Below are positions 50,161 to 59,805 of a stretch of DNA of 64,000 nt, one piece after another (the stretch's first letter is position 1; each line of letters opens with the position of its first letter). The stretch comes from Azospirillum picis (GTDB taxonomy: Bacteria; Pseudomonadota; Alphaproteobacteria; Azospirillales; Azospirillaceae), in NCBI RefSeq assembly GCF_017876115.1, contig NZ_JAGINO010000023.1, positions 62,001 to 126,000 of the forward strand, written 5' to 3'. The notes beneath the pieces are model-generated. The model saw only the letters and a program-made list of their open reading frames with translations. It made no database searches and was not told where the DNA came from. The position numbers and the translations under genes were made by a program.

Positions 50161-51957
50161 ATGACCTACACCGCTCCGGTCGACGATCTGCGCTTCGTCC
50201 TGAACGAGGTCGTCGGCCTCGACGCCGTCGCCGCGCTGCCGAACTGCGACGGCGCAGCCCCCGATCTGGTCGACGCCATCCTGGAGGAGGCCGGCAAATT
50301 CGCCTCCGGCGTGCTCGCCCCGCTGAACCGCACCGGCGACAAGGAAGGGGCGCGGCTGGAGAACGGCGTCGTCCGCACGGCGACCGGCTGGAAGGAGGCC
50401 TACGGCCAGTTCACCGAGGCCGGCTGGAACAGCCTGCCCTTCGATCCGGAGTTCGGCGGCCAGGGCCTGCCCTGGACCGTCGCCTTCGCCGTGAACGAGA
50501 TGTGGCAGGCGTCCAACCTGTCCTTCGGCCTGTGCCCGCTGCTGACCCAAGGTGCGGTCGACCTGCTGACCGAGCATGCGAGCGACGAGCAGAAGGCGGC
50601 CTACCTGTCGAAGATGATCTCCGGCGAATGGACCGGAACGATGAACCTGACCGAGCCGCAGGCGGGCAGCGACCTCGCCGCGGTGCGGACCCGCGCGGTG
50701 CGGGCCGGCGACGGCAGCTACCGCATCACCGGCCAGAAGATCTTCATCACCTACGGCGAGCACGACCTGACGGAGAACATCGTCCATCTGGTGCTGGCCC
50801 GCCTGCCCGACGCCCCTCCCGGCATCAAGGGCATCAGCCTGTTCATCGTGCCGAAGTTCCTTCCCGACGCCGACGGCAGGCCGGGTGCGCGCAACGACCT
50901 GCGCTGCGCCAGCCTGGAGCACAAGCTGGGGATCCATGGCAGCCCGACCGCGGTGATGGCCTTCGGCGACGACGGCGGGGCCATCGGCTACCTCGTCGGC
51001 GAGGAGAACCGCGGCATCGAATACATGTTCACGATGATGAACAACGCCCGGCTCGGCGTCGGCATCCAGGGCGTCGCCATCGCCGACCGCGCCTACCAGC
51101 AGGCGCGCGACTACGCCAGGTCGCGCGTGCAGAGCAAGGACCTGGCCGACCCCAAGGGTTCCGGCGTCGCCATCATCCGGCATCCCGACGTGCGCCGCAT
51201 GCTGCTGGACATGCGCGCCAAGACCGAGGCGGCGCGCGCGCTGGCGCTGTACGCCGGCACCCAGCTCGACATGTCCCGCCACCACGAGGATCCGGCCGTC
51301 CGGGCCGCCGCCGCGGCGCGGGTCGACGTGCTGACGCCGATCGTCAAGGCCTGGTCGACCGACATCGGCTGCGAGGTCGCCTCCACCGGCGTGCAGGTCC
51401 ATGGCGGCATGGGCTTCATCGAGGAGACCGGCGCCGCCCAGCATTACCGCGACGCCCGCATCACCCCGATCTACGAGGGCACCAACGGCATCCACGCCAA
51501 CGACCTGACCTTCCGTAAGACCGGCCGCGACAAGGGGGCAGCCGCCCGTGCCTTCATCGCCGACATGCGGGCGACCGTCCACGCGCTGGAGCAGGCGCCC
51601 GGCGACGACCTCGCGGTGATCCGGACCGGGCTTGCCGCCGGGCTGGACGCGCTGGACAAGGCGGTCGACTGGATGGTCGCGGCGCAGGCCGAAGGCGACC
51701 TGCGCGGCGCCGCGGCCGGCGGCGTCGCCTACTTGAAGCTGTGGGGCACGGTGGCCGGCGGCTGGATGCTCGCCCGCTCCGCCGCCAGGGCGATGGACGG
51801 CCTGCGCCAGCCGGGCGCCAACGCCGCCTTCCTTGAAGCCAAGCTGATCGTCGCCCGCTTCTATGCCGAGCAGGTGCTGGCCCCCGCCCCCGCCCTGCTG
51901 CCCACCATCGCCAGCGCCCGCAACACGGTCATGGCATTGGGCGAGGAGCAGTTCTGA
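50161..51957 (+). CDS. acyl-CoA dehydrogenase with C-terminal extension (DmdC/AidB-like group)
   Basis: FAD-dependent acyl-CoA dehydrogenase of 598 residues, longer than the usual 380-400. Visible: the N-terminal helical domain, WTGTMNLTEPQAGSDLAAVR and YRITGQKIFITYGEHDLTEN (FAD and substrate sites), GIEYMFTMMNNARLGVGIQG, GGMGFIEETGAAQHYRDARI, and the catalytic Glu in ITPIYEGTNGIHANDL. A C-terminal helical extension of about 120 residues follows. This architecture is shared with 3-methylmercaptopropionyl-CoA dehydrogenase (DmdC) and other broad acyl-CoA dehydrogenases; the substrate is not decided. It is a single gene, divergent from the transglycosylase-like gene. Confidence 0.88.
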   Translation: MTYTAPVDDLRFVLNEVVGLDAVAALPNCDGAAPDLVDAILEEAGKFASGVLAPLNRTGDKEGARLENGVVRTATGWKEAYGQFTEAGWNSLPFDPEFGGQGLPWTVAFAVNEMWQASNLSFGLCPLLTQGAVDLLTEHASDEQKAAYLSKMISGEWTGTMNLTEPQAGSDLAAVRTRAVRAGDGSYRITGQKIFITYGEHDLTENIVHLVLARLPDAPPGIKGISLFIVPKFLPDADGRPGARNDLRCASLEHKLGIHGSPTAVMAFGDDGGAIGYLVGEENRGIEYMFTMMNNARLGVGIQGVAIADRAYQQARDYARSRVQSKDLADPKGSGVAIIRHPDVRRMLLDMRAKTEAARALALYAGTQLDMSRHHEDPAVRAAAAARVDVLTPIVKAWSTDIGCEVASTGVQVHGGMGFIEETGAAQHYRDARITPIYEGTNGIHANDLTFRKTGRDKGAAARAFIADMRATVHALEQAPGDDLAVIRTGLAAGLDALDKAVDWMVAAQAEGDLRGAAAGGVAYLKLWGTVAGGWMLARSAARAMDGLRQPGANAAFLEAKLIVARFYAEQVLAPAPALLPTIASARNTVMALGEEQF

Positions 51958-51965
51958 GGGTCGCC

Positions 51966-52009
51966 GGGCGGCGGCGGAATTCCCGACCGTTCGGAGAGCG
52001 CCGCCGCCC
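51966..52009 (+). terminator. GC-rich dyad after the acyl-CoA dehydrogenase gene
   Basis: GGGCGGCGGCG (51966-51976) is the exact reverse complement of CGCCGCCGCCC (51999-52009), with a 22-base loop. It starts 9 bases after the stop. No U-tract, so termination would need Rho or the dyad alone. Confidence 0.4.
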
Positions 52010-52108
52010 CCTGCCGGACGGATAGGGATCCAATGGCTGTTTGAGCTTCATCGTTGCCGGTGACATCCTGGCATTGTTCGCCATGCCAACAAAGACGATG
52101 TGAACGCC

Positions 52109-52531
52109 ATGACCCATACCGGACGCTGCTTTTGCGGCGCTGTCGAACTGGAGGTCACCGGTGCGCCGGAGGCCATGGGCTACTGCCACTGCCGGTCCTG
52201 CCGCTCCTGGTCCGGCGGGCCGGTCAACGCCTTCACCCTGTGGAAGCCGGAGGCCGTACGGGTGACGGCAGGCGCCGAACACCTCGCGACCTTCCAGAAG
52301 ACTCCGCTCAGCCAGCGCCAGTACTGCGCGAAATGCGGCGGGCATCTGATGGCCAACCATCCGCCGCTCGGCCTCGTGGACGTTTTCGCCGCGACCCTGC
52401 CGACCCTGGCCTTCACGCCCGCCGTCCACGTCAACTATGCCGAGACGGTGCTGCCCATGCGGGATGGCCTGCCGAAGCTGAAGGACTTCCCGGCCGAGTT
52501 CGGCGGTTCCGGCGAGGCGATGGCCGAGTAA
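52109..52531 (+). CDS. GFA (CENP-V) family zinc-binding protein
   Basis: A 140-residue protein of the glutathione-dependent formaldehyde-activating (GFA/CENP-V) fold. The zinc Cys are in CFCGAVE, CHCRSC and CAKCGGHL, all present. Many members have no proven enzyme activity. The start is ATG (a GTG three codons upstream is possible). It is convergent with the alcohol dehydrogenase-like gene, whose enzyme class (hydroxyacid-oxoacid transhydrogenase) acts on small hydroxyacids; any link to aldehyde handling is a guess. Confidence 0.9.
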   Translation: MTHTGRCFCGAVELEVTGAPEAMGYCHCRSCRSWSGGPVNAFTLWKPEAVRVTAGAEHLATFQKTPLSQRQYCAKCGGHLMANHPPLGLVDVFAATLPTLAFTPAVHVNYAETVLPMRDGLPKLKDFPAEFGGSGEAMAE

Positions 52532-52584
52532 GCGGCCGCCGGGGGCACATGCGGGCATGGCGGAACGCCATGCCCGCGGAGACC

Positions 52585-53901
52585 TCACCAGTAGCGCATG
52601 GCATCGGCATACAGCCCGCGCAGGTCGTCCTCCGACACCGGGCGGGGGGAGATGGTCAGCAGGCGCTGCTGGGCGGCGGCGCCGCGCACCAGCCCGGCGA
52701 TGTCGGCCTCGCCGTAGCCCAGCGCCGACAGCCCATTGGGCAGCCCGGTCGCCTTCATCATCGCGATCAGTCGCGACGCCAGCAGTTCGCCGCCGTCCCA
52801 CGGCGACGCACCCCGCACGTCCGCGCCCAGCGCCTCGGCCGCGCGCAGATGGGCCTCGGGCGCCGCCGGGCCGGTGAAGCGGAAGGCGGCGGGCGCGTTC
52901 AGCACCACAGAGATGCCGTGCGGCACCATCGGCTCCACCGTCTCGTAGCCGGTGGCGGTGAAGCTGTGGTTCATCCCCGCCACCGAATAGGACATGGCGT
53001 GCGGAATGTGCACCCCGGCATTGCCGAAGGCCAGACCGGCCAGCGTCGCCGCAAACATCAGCGCGTCGCGCGCCTCGGCGCAGTCCGGGTCGTTGACCGC
53101 CCGTTCCAGCCACTGCCCGCCCAGCCGGATCGCCTGGAGGCTGCCGATGTCCGACCACGGGTTGGCGCCCTGGTAGGGCGGGCGCGCCGTCGGCGATTCG
53201 GGGCGCGGACGGGAGCGGAAGGGCCGCGCCGTGTGGCTCTCGATGGCGTGGGTCAGCACGTCGAAGCCGGTGGCGGCGATGGCGCCGGGCGGCAGGCTGT
53301 CGATGGTGCGCGGATCGACGACCGCGAGGCTCGGCCGCAGGAAGCGCGACGAGATGCCGGTCTTCACCTGCTTCTCGACATGGTCGAAGATGGCGACGCC
53401 GGTGGTCTCGCTGCCGGTGCCGCAGGTGGTCGGGCAGGCGACGTGCGGCTTGACCGGGCCGGGCACCGGGATGCCCTCGCCCAGCGGCTTGTTGACGTAG
53501 GCGAGGAAGTCGGCCGGGTGGGTGGCGTAGAGGTTGGCCGCCTTGGCGGTGTCGATCACCGAGCCGCCGCCGATCGAGACATAGCCGTCGAAGCCGCCGT
53601 CGCGCGCGAAGTCCGCCGCGTCGAGGAAGGAGGCGCTGGTCGGCTCCACCCGGCAGCGGTCATAGACGACGACCTCGATCCCCGTCCGCTTCAGCGAGTC
53701 GAGCGCCTGGCCGAAGGGCGCCGTCGCCGCCACCCGCGGGTCGGTGAACAGCGCCACCCGCGTCATCCCGAACGAGGCGGCGTCGCCGCCCAGCTCGCCC
53801 AGCATGCCGGGCCCGAACTTCATCCGCGCCGCCTCGACGGTGAAGCCCTCCTCGCCGTCGGGCAGGATGGGATAGGCGTTGCCGTGCGTCTCGCGGTCCA
53901 T
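52585..53901 (-). CDS. hydroxyacid-oxoacid transhydrogenase, iron-containing ADH family
   Basis: Metal-dependent enzyme of the ADHFE1 (HOT) group that moves hydride between a hydroxyacid such as 4-hydroxybutyrate and an oxoacid such as 2-oxoglutarate. The 438 residues show the nucleotide-binding GGGSVIDTAKAAN, PTTCGTGSETTGVAIF, the metal ligands in DVLTHAIESHT and VHIPHAMSYSVAGMNHSF, and the typical insert RPRPESPTARPPYQGANPWS that distinguishes HOT from other Fe-ADHs. AGAGGAGG lies upstream of the ATG. Single gene, followed by GFA convergently. Confidence 0.88.
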   Translation of the reverse strand: MDRETHGNAYPILPDGEEGFTVEAARMKFGPGMLGELGGDAASFGMTRVALFTDPRVAATAPFGQALDSLKRTGIEVVVYDRCRVEPTSASFLDAADFARDGGFDGYVSIGGGSVIDTAKAANLYATHPADFLAYVNKPLGEGIPVPGPVKPHVACPTTCGTGSETTGVAIFDHVEKQVKTGISSRFLRPSLAVVDPRTIDSLPPGAIAATGFDVLTHAIESHTARPFRSRPRPESPTARPPYQGANPWSDIGSLQAIRLGGQWLERAVNDPDCAEARDALMFAATLAGLAFGNAGVHIPHAMSYSVAGMNHSFTATGYETVEPMVPHGISVVLNAPAAFRFTGPAAPEAHLRAAEALGADVRGASPWDGGELLASRLIAMMKATGLPNGLSALGYGEADIAGLVRGAAAQQRLLTISPRPVSEDDLRGLYADAMRYW

Positions 53902-53986
53902 GGCCGTCGTTCCTCCTCTGGCGGTCGAGGCCGGCTTTCCTCCCGGCCCATCCTTCACCGTATGGGAACGCGCACCGCCGGGCCTG

Positions 53987-56857
53987 TCAATGAATCCGTT
54001 GGTCCAACAGATCGTCTGCGGGCGCCGTCGGCGGGCCGGGCGGCGTTCCTCCTCCGGCGGTCGGGGCCGGCGGCCGTAGCAGCCGCTGATAGAGCCAGCC
54101 AGTGCCGACCAGACAGAGGCCGAGCCCGAGGAAGGAGGCGACGCGGTACATCCCCTCCAGGTCGGACATGTCGCTGAGGAAGACCTTGGCGACCACCGCC
54201 AGAACCAGCACCAGCCCGGCATGCCGCATCCAGCCCCAGCCGAAACGGATGCCCGCCACCAGCATCGCCACCGCGAACAGCAGGAAGCCGGCGGAATAGC
54301 TGTACCATTCGGCGTCCGACATCTCGTAGCCGTCCAGGACCGGTCCCTGGAAGGTGCGGCGGATCTCCAGCGCCAGATTGGTGGCGATCAGTAGCATCGG
54401 CAGGACCGGGGCCGCGTTGCGCAGGCCGCGCGACGGCGGCGGGTCGTACCACAGATAGACCAGCCCGAGCAGGGCCGGAGCGCCATAGGCCAGCAGCAGC
54501 CGGTTGACGACCGGCCATTCGCCCACCCATTCGAAGTTCCACAACGGGTTCAGCGCCAGCAGATGCAGGAAGAGGGCGCTCGCCGCCGCCAGCGCGGCCA
54601 GCAGGCGCCGGCCCCACACCGCGACGGCCCGGGCGCTCCACCGCCGGTCGGCGGCCAGCAGCAGGGCGAGGCCCAGCCAGGACAGCGTGTGCAGCGCCAC
54701 CTCCGCCAGGGTCGAGGGCGCGGCCTCCAGGCTGCCGGCCATCCAGCGATGGATGCCCAGAGACAGCATCAGGGTGGTGAAGATCAGGGCACCGGCCTCC
54801 AGCACCATCACCACCAGATCGTCGCCGGAGCTGCCGGTTTCCCGTCCGTCGGACGCCGACCGCATCCAGCGCGCCGCCGCCAGGAAGCTCAGCGCCGGGA
54901 GGCCGTAGCCGTAGGCGATCCAGCCATAGCCCTCGTAATCGAGCACGGAGGGGTTGAGGGCGAGCCGGACCAGCACGGCGACGGCCACCAGCAGGGTGAC
55001 GCCGCGCAGCTCGCGCAGGGCCATCTGCCGCTCCAGCCATGCCAGCACCGCCACCTGCATCGCCAGCGCCACGGTCAGCCAAGCTTCCTGCAGCATCATG
55101 GTGGCGCCGAGCGCGATGGCGCCGGTCGCCCCGGCGGCGAAGGCGGCCAAGCCCAGCGAGGCGCCCGGCCGGTGACGATGGCGGGCCAGCGGCGTGGTGG
55201 CGCCGACCAGCAGGGCCGCCAGCGCGAGGGCGGCGGCCGGCCAGCCGACGGCGGTCTGCGGCATCGTCACCTGGGGATAGGGGGCGGTCACCGGTGCGTA
55301 GGCGAACGACAGTTGGGAATAGGCCAGCGTCAGCAGGGCCAGCGGGACCAGCGCCGAAACCGACGCCCACAAGCCGGCCCGCCGCGCGCCCCACAAGGCG
55401 ATGAAACCGCCGACGCCGAACAGCGCGGCGAAGCAGGCCGCCACCCACAGGAAGCGCACGACCTCCCCCGGAAAGCCGCCAGGGTCTGCGACGATCAGAG
55501 GCTGCCCCTCGGCATTCAGCGGCGGCGGGTCGGCCGGGACATAGGGAAGGCTCCAGGGCAGCAGCGACAGCAGCACCGCCAGCGCCGCGATCCAGGCAAC
55601 CCCGGCGATCCGCTCCGTCCGCCGGCCGGCGACCAGCGCCAGCAGGGCGAACAGGCCCAGGACGATCAGGGACACCGGCCCATGGGAATCGCTCCAGGTG
55701 ACGGCGGCGGCCAGCAGGCCGAAACTCCACATCGCCGTCATCGCCAGCCGGTCGGCGGGGTGGCGCCGCTTGCGCCGGATCCAGTCGGGCAGCGCCGTGC
55801 GCCAGCCGGTGGCCGGCTCCGGTTCCGGCAGGCTCTGGTCCAGAACGCCCAACACCGCCGGAACCAGGAACAGGGCCGCGGTCAGCAGCAGATAGATGCC
55901 GGCCGGCAGTGCGTCGCCGCTGCGCCACGGATCGATCATCCACACCAGCGGCCACAGCGCCGCGCCGGCCAGCGCTCCCCAGCCGAGCCAGCGCCAGCCA
56001 CGGTAGAGCACCACCGCCATCCCGGCGCCGTTCAGCGCCAGCAGGTAGGCGAACAGGCCCCAGGCGTCGGGATTGTCGGACGGCACCAGCAGCGGCGTGA
56101 CATAGCCGGCCAGCAGCCCGAGGGCCGCGATGAACGGCCCCTGGAGCAGCGACAACCCGATGCCGACCAGCGCCAGGGCCGCCAGCAGCGCGAAGGCGAC
56201 CAGCGGGTCGAACAGCCCGAACAGGGCGAAGCCGCCATAGACGCTGGCGAAGGCGGTGAACAGGCCGGCGGCGGTCAGGGCCGGCGGCACATAATCGGGC
56301 CGCAGCGCGGCGACCGCGCGCTGCTCCGGCCGCCGGCGCAGCCACTCGCCCCCCACCATCAGGCCGGCGCCGGCCAGAAGGCCCAGCGCCACCCGCACCG
56401 CGGGTCCCAGCCAGCCATGGTCGACCGACAGCTTGATGAAGAAGGCGGCGGCAAGCGCCATGGTGCCGCCGCCCAGCCAGATCAGCCAGCGCGAGGCCAG
56501 CGACTCCTCCAGTTCGCGCCAGCCCGGCCGGCGCGGCGGCGCCGCGTCGCGAACCGGCAAGTCGGAAACAGGCGAATCGGAAACCGGCGCGTCGGAAACC
56601 GGCACGGCCGGGGGCACGGCCTCCTCCCTGGCGAGAGCCGGCACCGGTTCGGCAACGGCGGGTGCCTCCGCCATGGGCTCCGCGAGCTCCGGCGGCGCCT
56701 CGCCGCCCACGGCGGCCCGGGTCTCCCCCGCCGCTCCGGGCGCGAGCCGGGCCAGCGCCTGGCGGAGGCCGTCGATCTCGCGGGCCTGTGCTTTCAGCCG
56801 GCGGTCGAGGCGGTGGGCGACCACACCGAACAATAGCAAGAGAACCACGAACTCCAT
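53987..56857 (-). CDS. DUF2339 large polytopic membrane protein
   Basis: A 956-residue protein with an N-terminal helix (EFVVLLLLFGVVAHRLDRRL), a coiled-coil-like stretch (LKAQAREIDGLRQALARLA), a Pro/Ala/Val-rich linker with three near-identical APVSD/SPVSD/LPVRD steps, then over 20 membrane helices. This is the DUF2339 layout; function unknown. A conserved-looking block is LEESLASRWLIWLGGGTMAL near the start of the membrane part. It lies between the transhydrogenase and DUF72 genes and seems to be transcribed alone or with them on the minus strand. Confidence 0.85.
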   Translation of the reverse strand: MEFVVLLLLFGVVAHRLDRRLKAQAREIDGLRQALARLAPGAAGETRAAVGGEAPPELAEPMAEAPAVAEPVPALAREEAVPPAVPVSDAPVSDSPVSDLPVRDAAPPRRPGWRELEESLASRWLIWLGGGTMALAAAFFIKLSVDHGWLGPAVRVALGLLAGAGLMVGGEWLRRRPEQRAVAALRPDYVPPALTAAGLFTAFASVYGGFALFGLFDPLVAFALLAALALVGIGLSLLQGPFIAALGLLAGYVTPLLVPSDNPDAWGLFAYLLALNGAGMAVVLYRGWRWLGWGALAGAALWPLVWMIDPWRSGDALPAGIYLLLTAALFLVPAVLGVLDQSLPEPEPATGWRTALPDWIRRKRRHPADRLAMTAMWSFGLLAAAVTWSDSHGPVSLIVLGLFALLALVAGRRTERIAGVAWIAALAVLLSLLPWSLPYVPADPPPLNAEGQPLIVADPGGFPGEVVRFLWVAACFAALFGVGGFIALWGARRAGLWASVSALVPLALLTLAYSQLSFAYAPVTAPYPQVTMPQTAVGWPAAALALAALLVGATTPLARHRHRPGASLGLAAFAAGATGAIALGATMMLQEAWLTVALAMQVAVLAWLERQMALRELRGVTLLVAVAVLVRLALNPSVLDYEGYGWIAYGYGLPALSFLAAARWMRSASDGRETGSSGDDLVVMVLEAGALIFTTLMLSLGIHRWMAGSLEAAPSTLAEVALHTLSWLGLALLLAADRRWSARAVAVWGRRLLAALAAASALFLHLLALNPLWNFEWVGEWPVVNRLLLAYGAPALLGLVYLWYDPPPSRGLRNAAPVLPMLLIATNLALEIRRTFQGPVLDGYEMSDAEWYSYSAGFLLFAVAMLVAGIRFGWGWMRHAGLVLVLAVVAKVFLSDMSDLEGMYRVASFLGLGLCLVGTGWLYQRLLRPPAPTAGGGTPPGPPTAPADDLLDQRIH

Positions 56858-56981
56858 GACCGCCCCGCCTGCACGCCGTTGCCCCGTTCCGGGTATCGTC
56901 GGTCAACTTAGCGCTGCGGTGCCGTCCTGTCTCGGTCGCCCTGGGGGTTCATCCGATCGGCAGCTATCCGGCGATCGGCAG

Positions 56982-57755
56982 CTATCCGGCGGGCTGCTCC
57001 TGCGGACGGGTGGCGTCGCCGCCCAGCCGCGCCATCATCGCCAGCGCGTCGTCGACGGCGTGGAAGTCGGCGGTGTTGTCGAAGACGCACCAGACCGGGC
57101 GCAGCACCGCCTCGTCGCGGAAGCGGGCGGCGAGCGCGTCCAGCACCGCCGGATCATAGGCGGAACGGTACATCACCGGAGAGCCGTGCAGCCGCCAGTA
57201 TCGCAATCCGTCCCAGCCGCCCGGCTCGCCGGCGCCCGGCGCCGGCGCCGGATCGGCGGCGGCGCGGGCGATGCGATGGCCGGCCAACAGCGCATCGCCC
57301 TCTCCGGTGAACCAGGAGGCATGGCGCGGCTCCCAGACCACCTCACCGGCGAAGCGGTCGCGCAAGGCCGCCAGGAAGGCGCCGGCGATCGCCGCATCGA
57401 AACGCAGGCTGGGCGGAAGCTGCACCAGCAGCGGCCCGAACCGCTCGCCGAGGTGGCCGGCCTCGCCGAGGAAACGGTCGAGCAACCCCTCGGCGCCGAC
57501 CAGCCGCGCCTCGTGGCTGATCGCCTTCGGCAGCTTCACCGCGAAGCGGAAGCCGGACGGCGCGGACGCGGCCCAGCGCGCCCAGGTCTCCGGCTTGTGC
57601 GGACGGTAGAAGCTGCTGTTCACCTCGGTCATTGCCATTACGCGGGCGGTGCGCTCCAGGTGCGAGCCGTCAGCGGGAAAGGCGGGCGCCGACAGCTTGG
57701 GGATGCCCCAGCCGGCGGTGCCGATGCGGATCGGGTGTGCCGGGGACGGCGTCAT
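56982..57755 (-). CDS. DUF72 family protein (YecE-like)
   Basis: A 257-residue TIM-barrel protein of the DUF72/COG1801 family, function unknown. Typical blocks: IRIGTAGWGIPKLSAPAFPA, TEVNSSFYRPHKPETWARWA, FRFAVKLPKAISHEARLVGA, GPLLVQLPPSLRFDA, EPRHASWFTG, and WCVFDNTADFHAVDDAL at the end. Its ATG overlaps the stop of the cation-efflux gene (ATGA), so the two are coupled. It is downstream of that gene in the same direction. Confidence 0.9.
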   Translation of the reverse strand: MTPSPAHPIRIGTAGWGIPKLSAPAFPADGSHLERTARVMAMTEVNSSFYRPHKPETWARWAASAPSGFRFAVKLPKAISHEARLVGAEGLLDRFLGEAGHLGERFGPLLVQLPPSLRFDAAIAGAFLAALRDRFAGEVVWEPRHASWFTGEGDALLAGHRIARAAADPAPAPGAGEPGGWDGLRYWRLHGSPVMYRSAYDPAVLDALAARFRDEAVLRPVWCVFDNTADFHAVDDALAMMARLGGDATRPQEQPAG

Positions 57756-58765
57756 TGCGCCGGCACCTGCGCCGGGCCATCGAAACCGCCCCCCTTCACC
57801 GGGCCGCCGCCGGCTTGGCCATCGCCGGCCTGCTCTTCGGCTGCCTGACGGTTGCGGCGGGCGCGCAGCGACTCGGCCTCGACGAAGATGCGGCGGATGA
57901 TCGGATAGTCGCGGCGGATGCGGGTTTCCAGCGCGCAGACCGCATCCTCGACGTCGCGGGCGTTCAGGCTGTCCTGGAACTCGACCGACAGGTTCAGCAG
58001 CACGTCGTCCGGCCCCATGTGCATGGTCAGCACGTCGAGCGGCCGCTTGACACGCGCCTCCTCGCCGACGATGCGGCGGATGCCGTCGACGATGCGGCGG
58101 TCGGCCGATTCGCCGATCAGCAGTCCCTTCGACTCGTAGGCCAGCATCGCCGCCACCACCGCCAGCACGACGCCGATGGCGATCGAGGCGTAGGCGTCCC
58201 ACACCGGATTGCCGGTCATCTCGCCGACGATCAGCCCGCCGCCGGCCAGCAGCAGGCCGATCAGCGCTGCGGTGTCCTCGAACAGCACCACGAAGACCGA
58301 CGGGTTCTTCGAGCGGTGGACGGCCGACAGGATGCCGAGCCCGCCCTGGGTGCGGCGGAACTCGCGCAGGGCGACGAGCCAGGAAAAGCCCTCGAACAGG
58401 ACGGCGAAGCCCAGCACGGCGAAGTTCACCCAGGGGTTCTCCACCGGCTCGGGATGGCCGAGCGCCTGCCAGCCGTCATAGATGGACAGGCCGGCGCCGA
58501 TGCCGAACAGCAGGACCGCGACGACGAAGGACCAGAAATAAACCTCGCGTCCATGGCCGAAGGGGTGCTGCGGCGTCGGCGGGCGGCGGGCGCGGCGGAT
58601 GCCGTAGAGCAGGAGCACCTGGTTGCCGCTGTCGACGACGGAGTGGATCGCCTCGCTGAACATGGCGGCGCTGCCGGTCAGCGCGCTGGCGACGAACTTG
58701 GTGATCGCGATCGCCAGATTGCCGCCGAGCGCGGCGAGCACGACCTTGGTGGAACCTTCGGCCAC
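57752..58765 (-). CDS. cation diffusion facilitator family transporter
   Basis: Exports Zn2+ or another divalent cation in exchange for protons. The 337 residues have six membrane helices and a C-terminal cytoplasmic domain. Motifs: metal-site HxxxD in AMFSEAIHSVVDSGNQ, HPFGHGREVYFWSF after helix two, and VVLFEDTAALIGLLLAGGG, an ED variant seen in the SLC30A9-like subgroup. The C-terminal domain (KRPLDVLTMHMGPDDVLLNL) is typical. I chose GTG at 58765 (giving MAEGSTKVVLAALGGNLAIA) with AAGG upstream; the frame extends 24 codons further. ATGA overlap with DUF72. Confidence 0.9.
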   Translation of the reverse strand: MAEGSTKVVLAALGGNLAIAITKFVASALTGSAAMFSEAIHSVVDSGNQVLLLYGIRRARRPPTPQHPFGHGREVYFWSFVVAVLLFGIGAGLSIYDGWQALGHPEPVENPWVNFAVLGFAVLFEGFSWLVALREFRRTQGGLGILSAVHRSKNPSVFVVLFEDTAALIGLLLAGGGLIVGEMTGNPVWDAYASIAIGVVLAVVAAMLAYESKGLLIGESADRRIVDGIRRIVGEEARVKRPLDVLTMHMGPDDVLLNLSVEFQDSLNARDVEDAVCALETRIRRDYPIIRRIFVEAESLRARRNRQAAEEQAGDGQAGGGPVKGGGFDGPAQVPAQ

Positions 58766-58877
58766 GGGGAACACCTTTAGGAACGGATGCCGGACTGCCG
58801 CAATGAACGGCTGTCCGCCCGCCCCGGTTCCCGCCATACGCTCAAGGGAGGTGGCCCAGGGGAGTGACTCAGGGGGC

Positions 58878-59585
58878 TCAGGGGCCGCGCAGGGTCCGCC
58901 AGGCGCAGACCGCGGCGTAATAGACCGAGGTCGCCAGCCACAGGCCGAACAGCCAGCCCGGCCGCGCCGGCTCCAGCACCACCAGCGCGATGCAGCAGAG
59001 CAGCCACACCGTGGTCACGGCGATGTTCAGCGGCATCAGCGCCTTGACGCGGAAGGGGTGAAGGAACTTGGCGGTGCTGAAGGTCAGCAGCCCCAGAACC
59101 ACCACGACCGCCGCGTTGATCCAGGGGCTGAGGTCGAGCAGCCAGAAATAGAGGGCGACGACGTTCCAGATCGCCGGGAAGCCGACGAAGTAGTTGTCGC
59201 CGCTCTTCATCCCGACGTTGGCGAAGCAGTAGAGCGCCGTCAGCAGGATCCAGGCGGCCAGCGCGATGCTGACCAGCCCCTCGGGCAGCAGGCCGAAGCG
59301 GTGGATGAAGACCGCCGGCACCACGACGTAGGTCAGGTAGTCGATGACGAGGTCGAGCGCCGACCCGTCGATTCCCGGCAGCACCTGCTTGACCGAAACC
59401 CGGCGGGCCAGCGTGCCGTCGACGCCGTCGACGACCAGCGCCACCCCCAGCCACATCAGGCAGAGCTTGGCATCGCCCGCCGCCGCCGCAAGCAGGGCGA
59501 GCAGGCCCAGCACGGCGCCGCTGGCCGTGAAGATGTGAACGCCCCAGGCCGACAGGCGATGGGTGATTCCGTAGGCGGCGCTCAT
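58878..59585 (-). CDS. pcs: phosphatidylcholine synthase
   Basis: Membrane enzyme that condenses CDP-diacylglycerol with choline to make phosphatidylcholine, a lipid of bacteria that interact with eukaryotes. The 235 residues have about eight helices. The CDP-alcohol phosphotransferase signature is complete: DG..DGT..AR(x8)G(x3)D(x3)D, seen as VDGVDGTLARRVSVKQVLPG and IDGSALDLVID. The sequence VDGIDGPLARx-like in other Pcs proteins agrees. It lies downstream of glcF with a 220-base gap. The start is the ATG giving MSAAYGITHRLSAWGVHIFT. Confidence 0.93.
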   Translation of the reverse strand: MSAAYGITHRLSAWGVHIFTASGAVLGLLALLAAAAGDAKLCLMWLGVALVVDGVDGTLARRVSVKQVLPGIDGSALDLVIDYLTYVVVPAVFIHRFGLLPEGLVSIALAAWILLTALYCFANVGMKSGDNYFVGFPAIWNVVALYFWLLDLSPWINAAVVVVLGLLTFSTAKFLHPFRVKALMPLNIAVTTVWLLCCIALVVLEPARPGWLFGLWLATSVYYAAVCAWRTLRGP

Positions 59586-59666
59586 GCGGAAGCTTCCGTG
59601 GATGGCAGGGGTGAAGGACGGGTCGGGGGCAGGGTCGGCACGGGTCGAGGCGGGCGGATTTTCTGA

Positions 59667-59692
59667 CACAGATGAACGCAGATAAACACAGA
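59667..59692. repeat. ACAGATGAAC-type direct repeat
   Basis: ACACAGATGAACGCAGATAA followed by ACACAG: two or three imperfect copies of CAGAT(G/A)AAC in tandem. Repeats of this type are known between genes in many unrelated bacteria. It lies in the 220-base gap between glcF and pcs, which otherwise shows nothing. Confidence 0.5.
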
Positions 59693-59805
59693 ATTGTGGA
59701 TGCACGGAACCCCCGGCTCCGTCCACGCTGCCGCCCGCTCCTCCGGGTATCCCTGCGGCCCGCCCGCCCCGCCCCACTCCCCCCGGCCCACTCCCTCTGC
59801 CCAAC

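Noticed and set aside
59586..59805. N-terminal extension of pcs reading VHPQFCVYLRSSVSENPP, and a C-terminal-like extension of glcF
   Set aside because: These are translations of the ACAGATGAAC-type intergenic repeat, a known source of false protein extensions.
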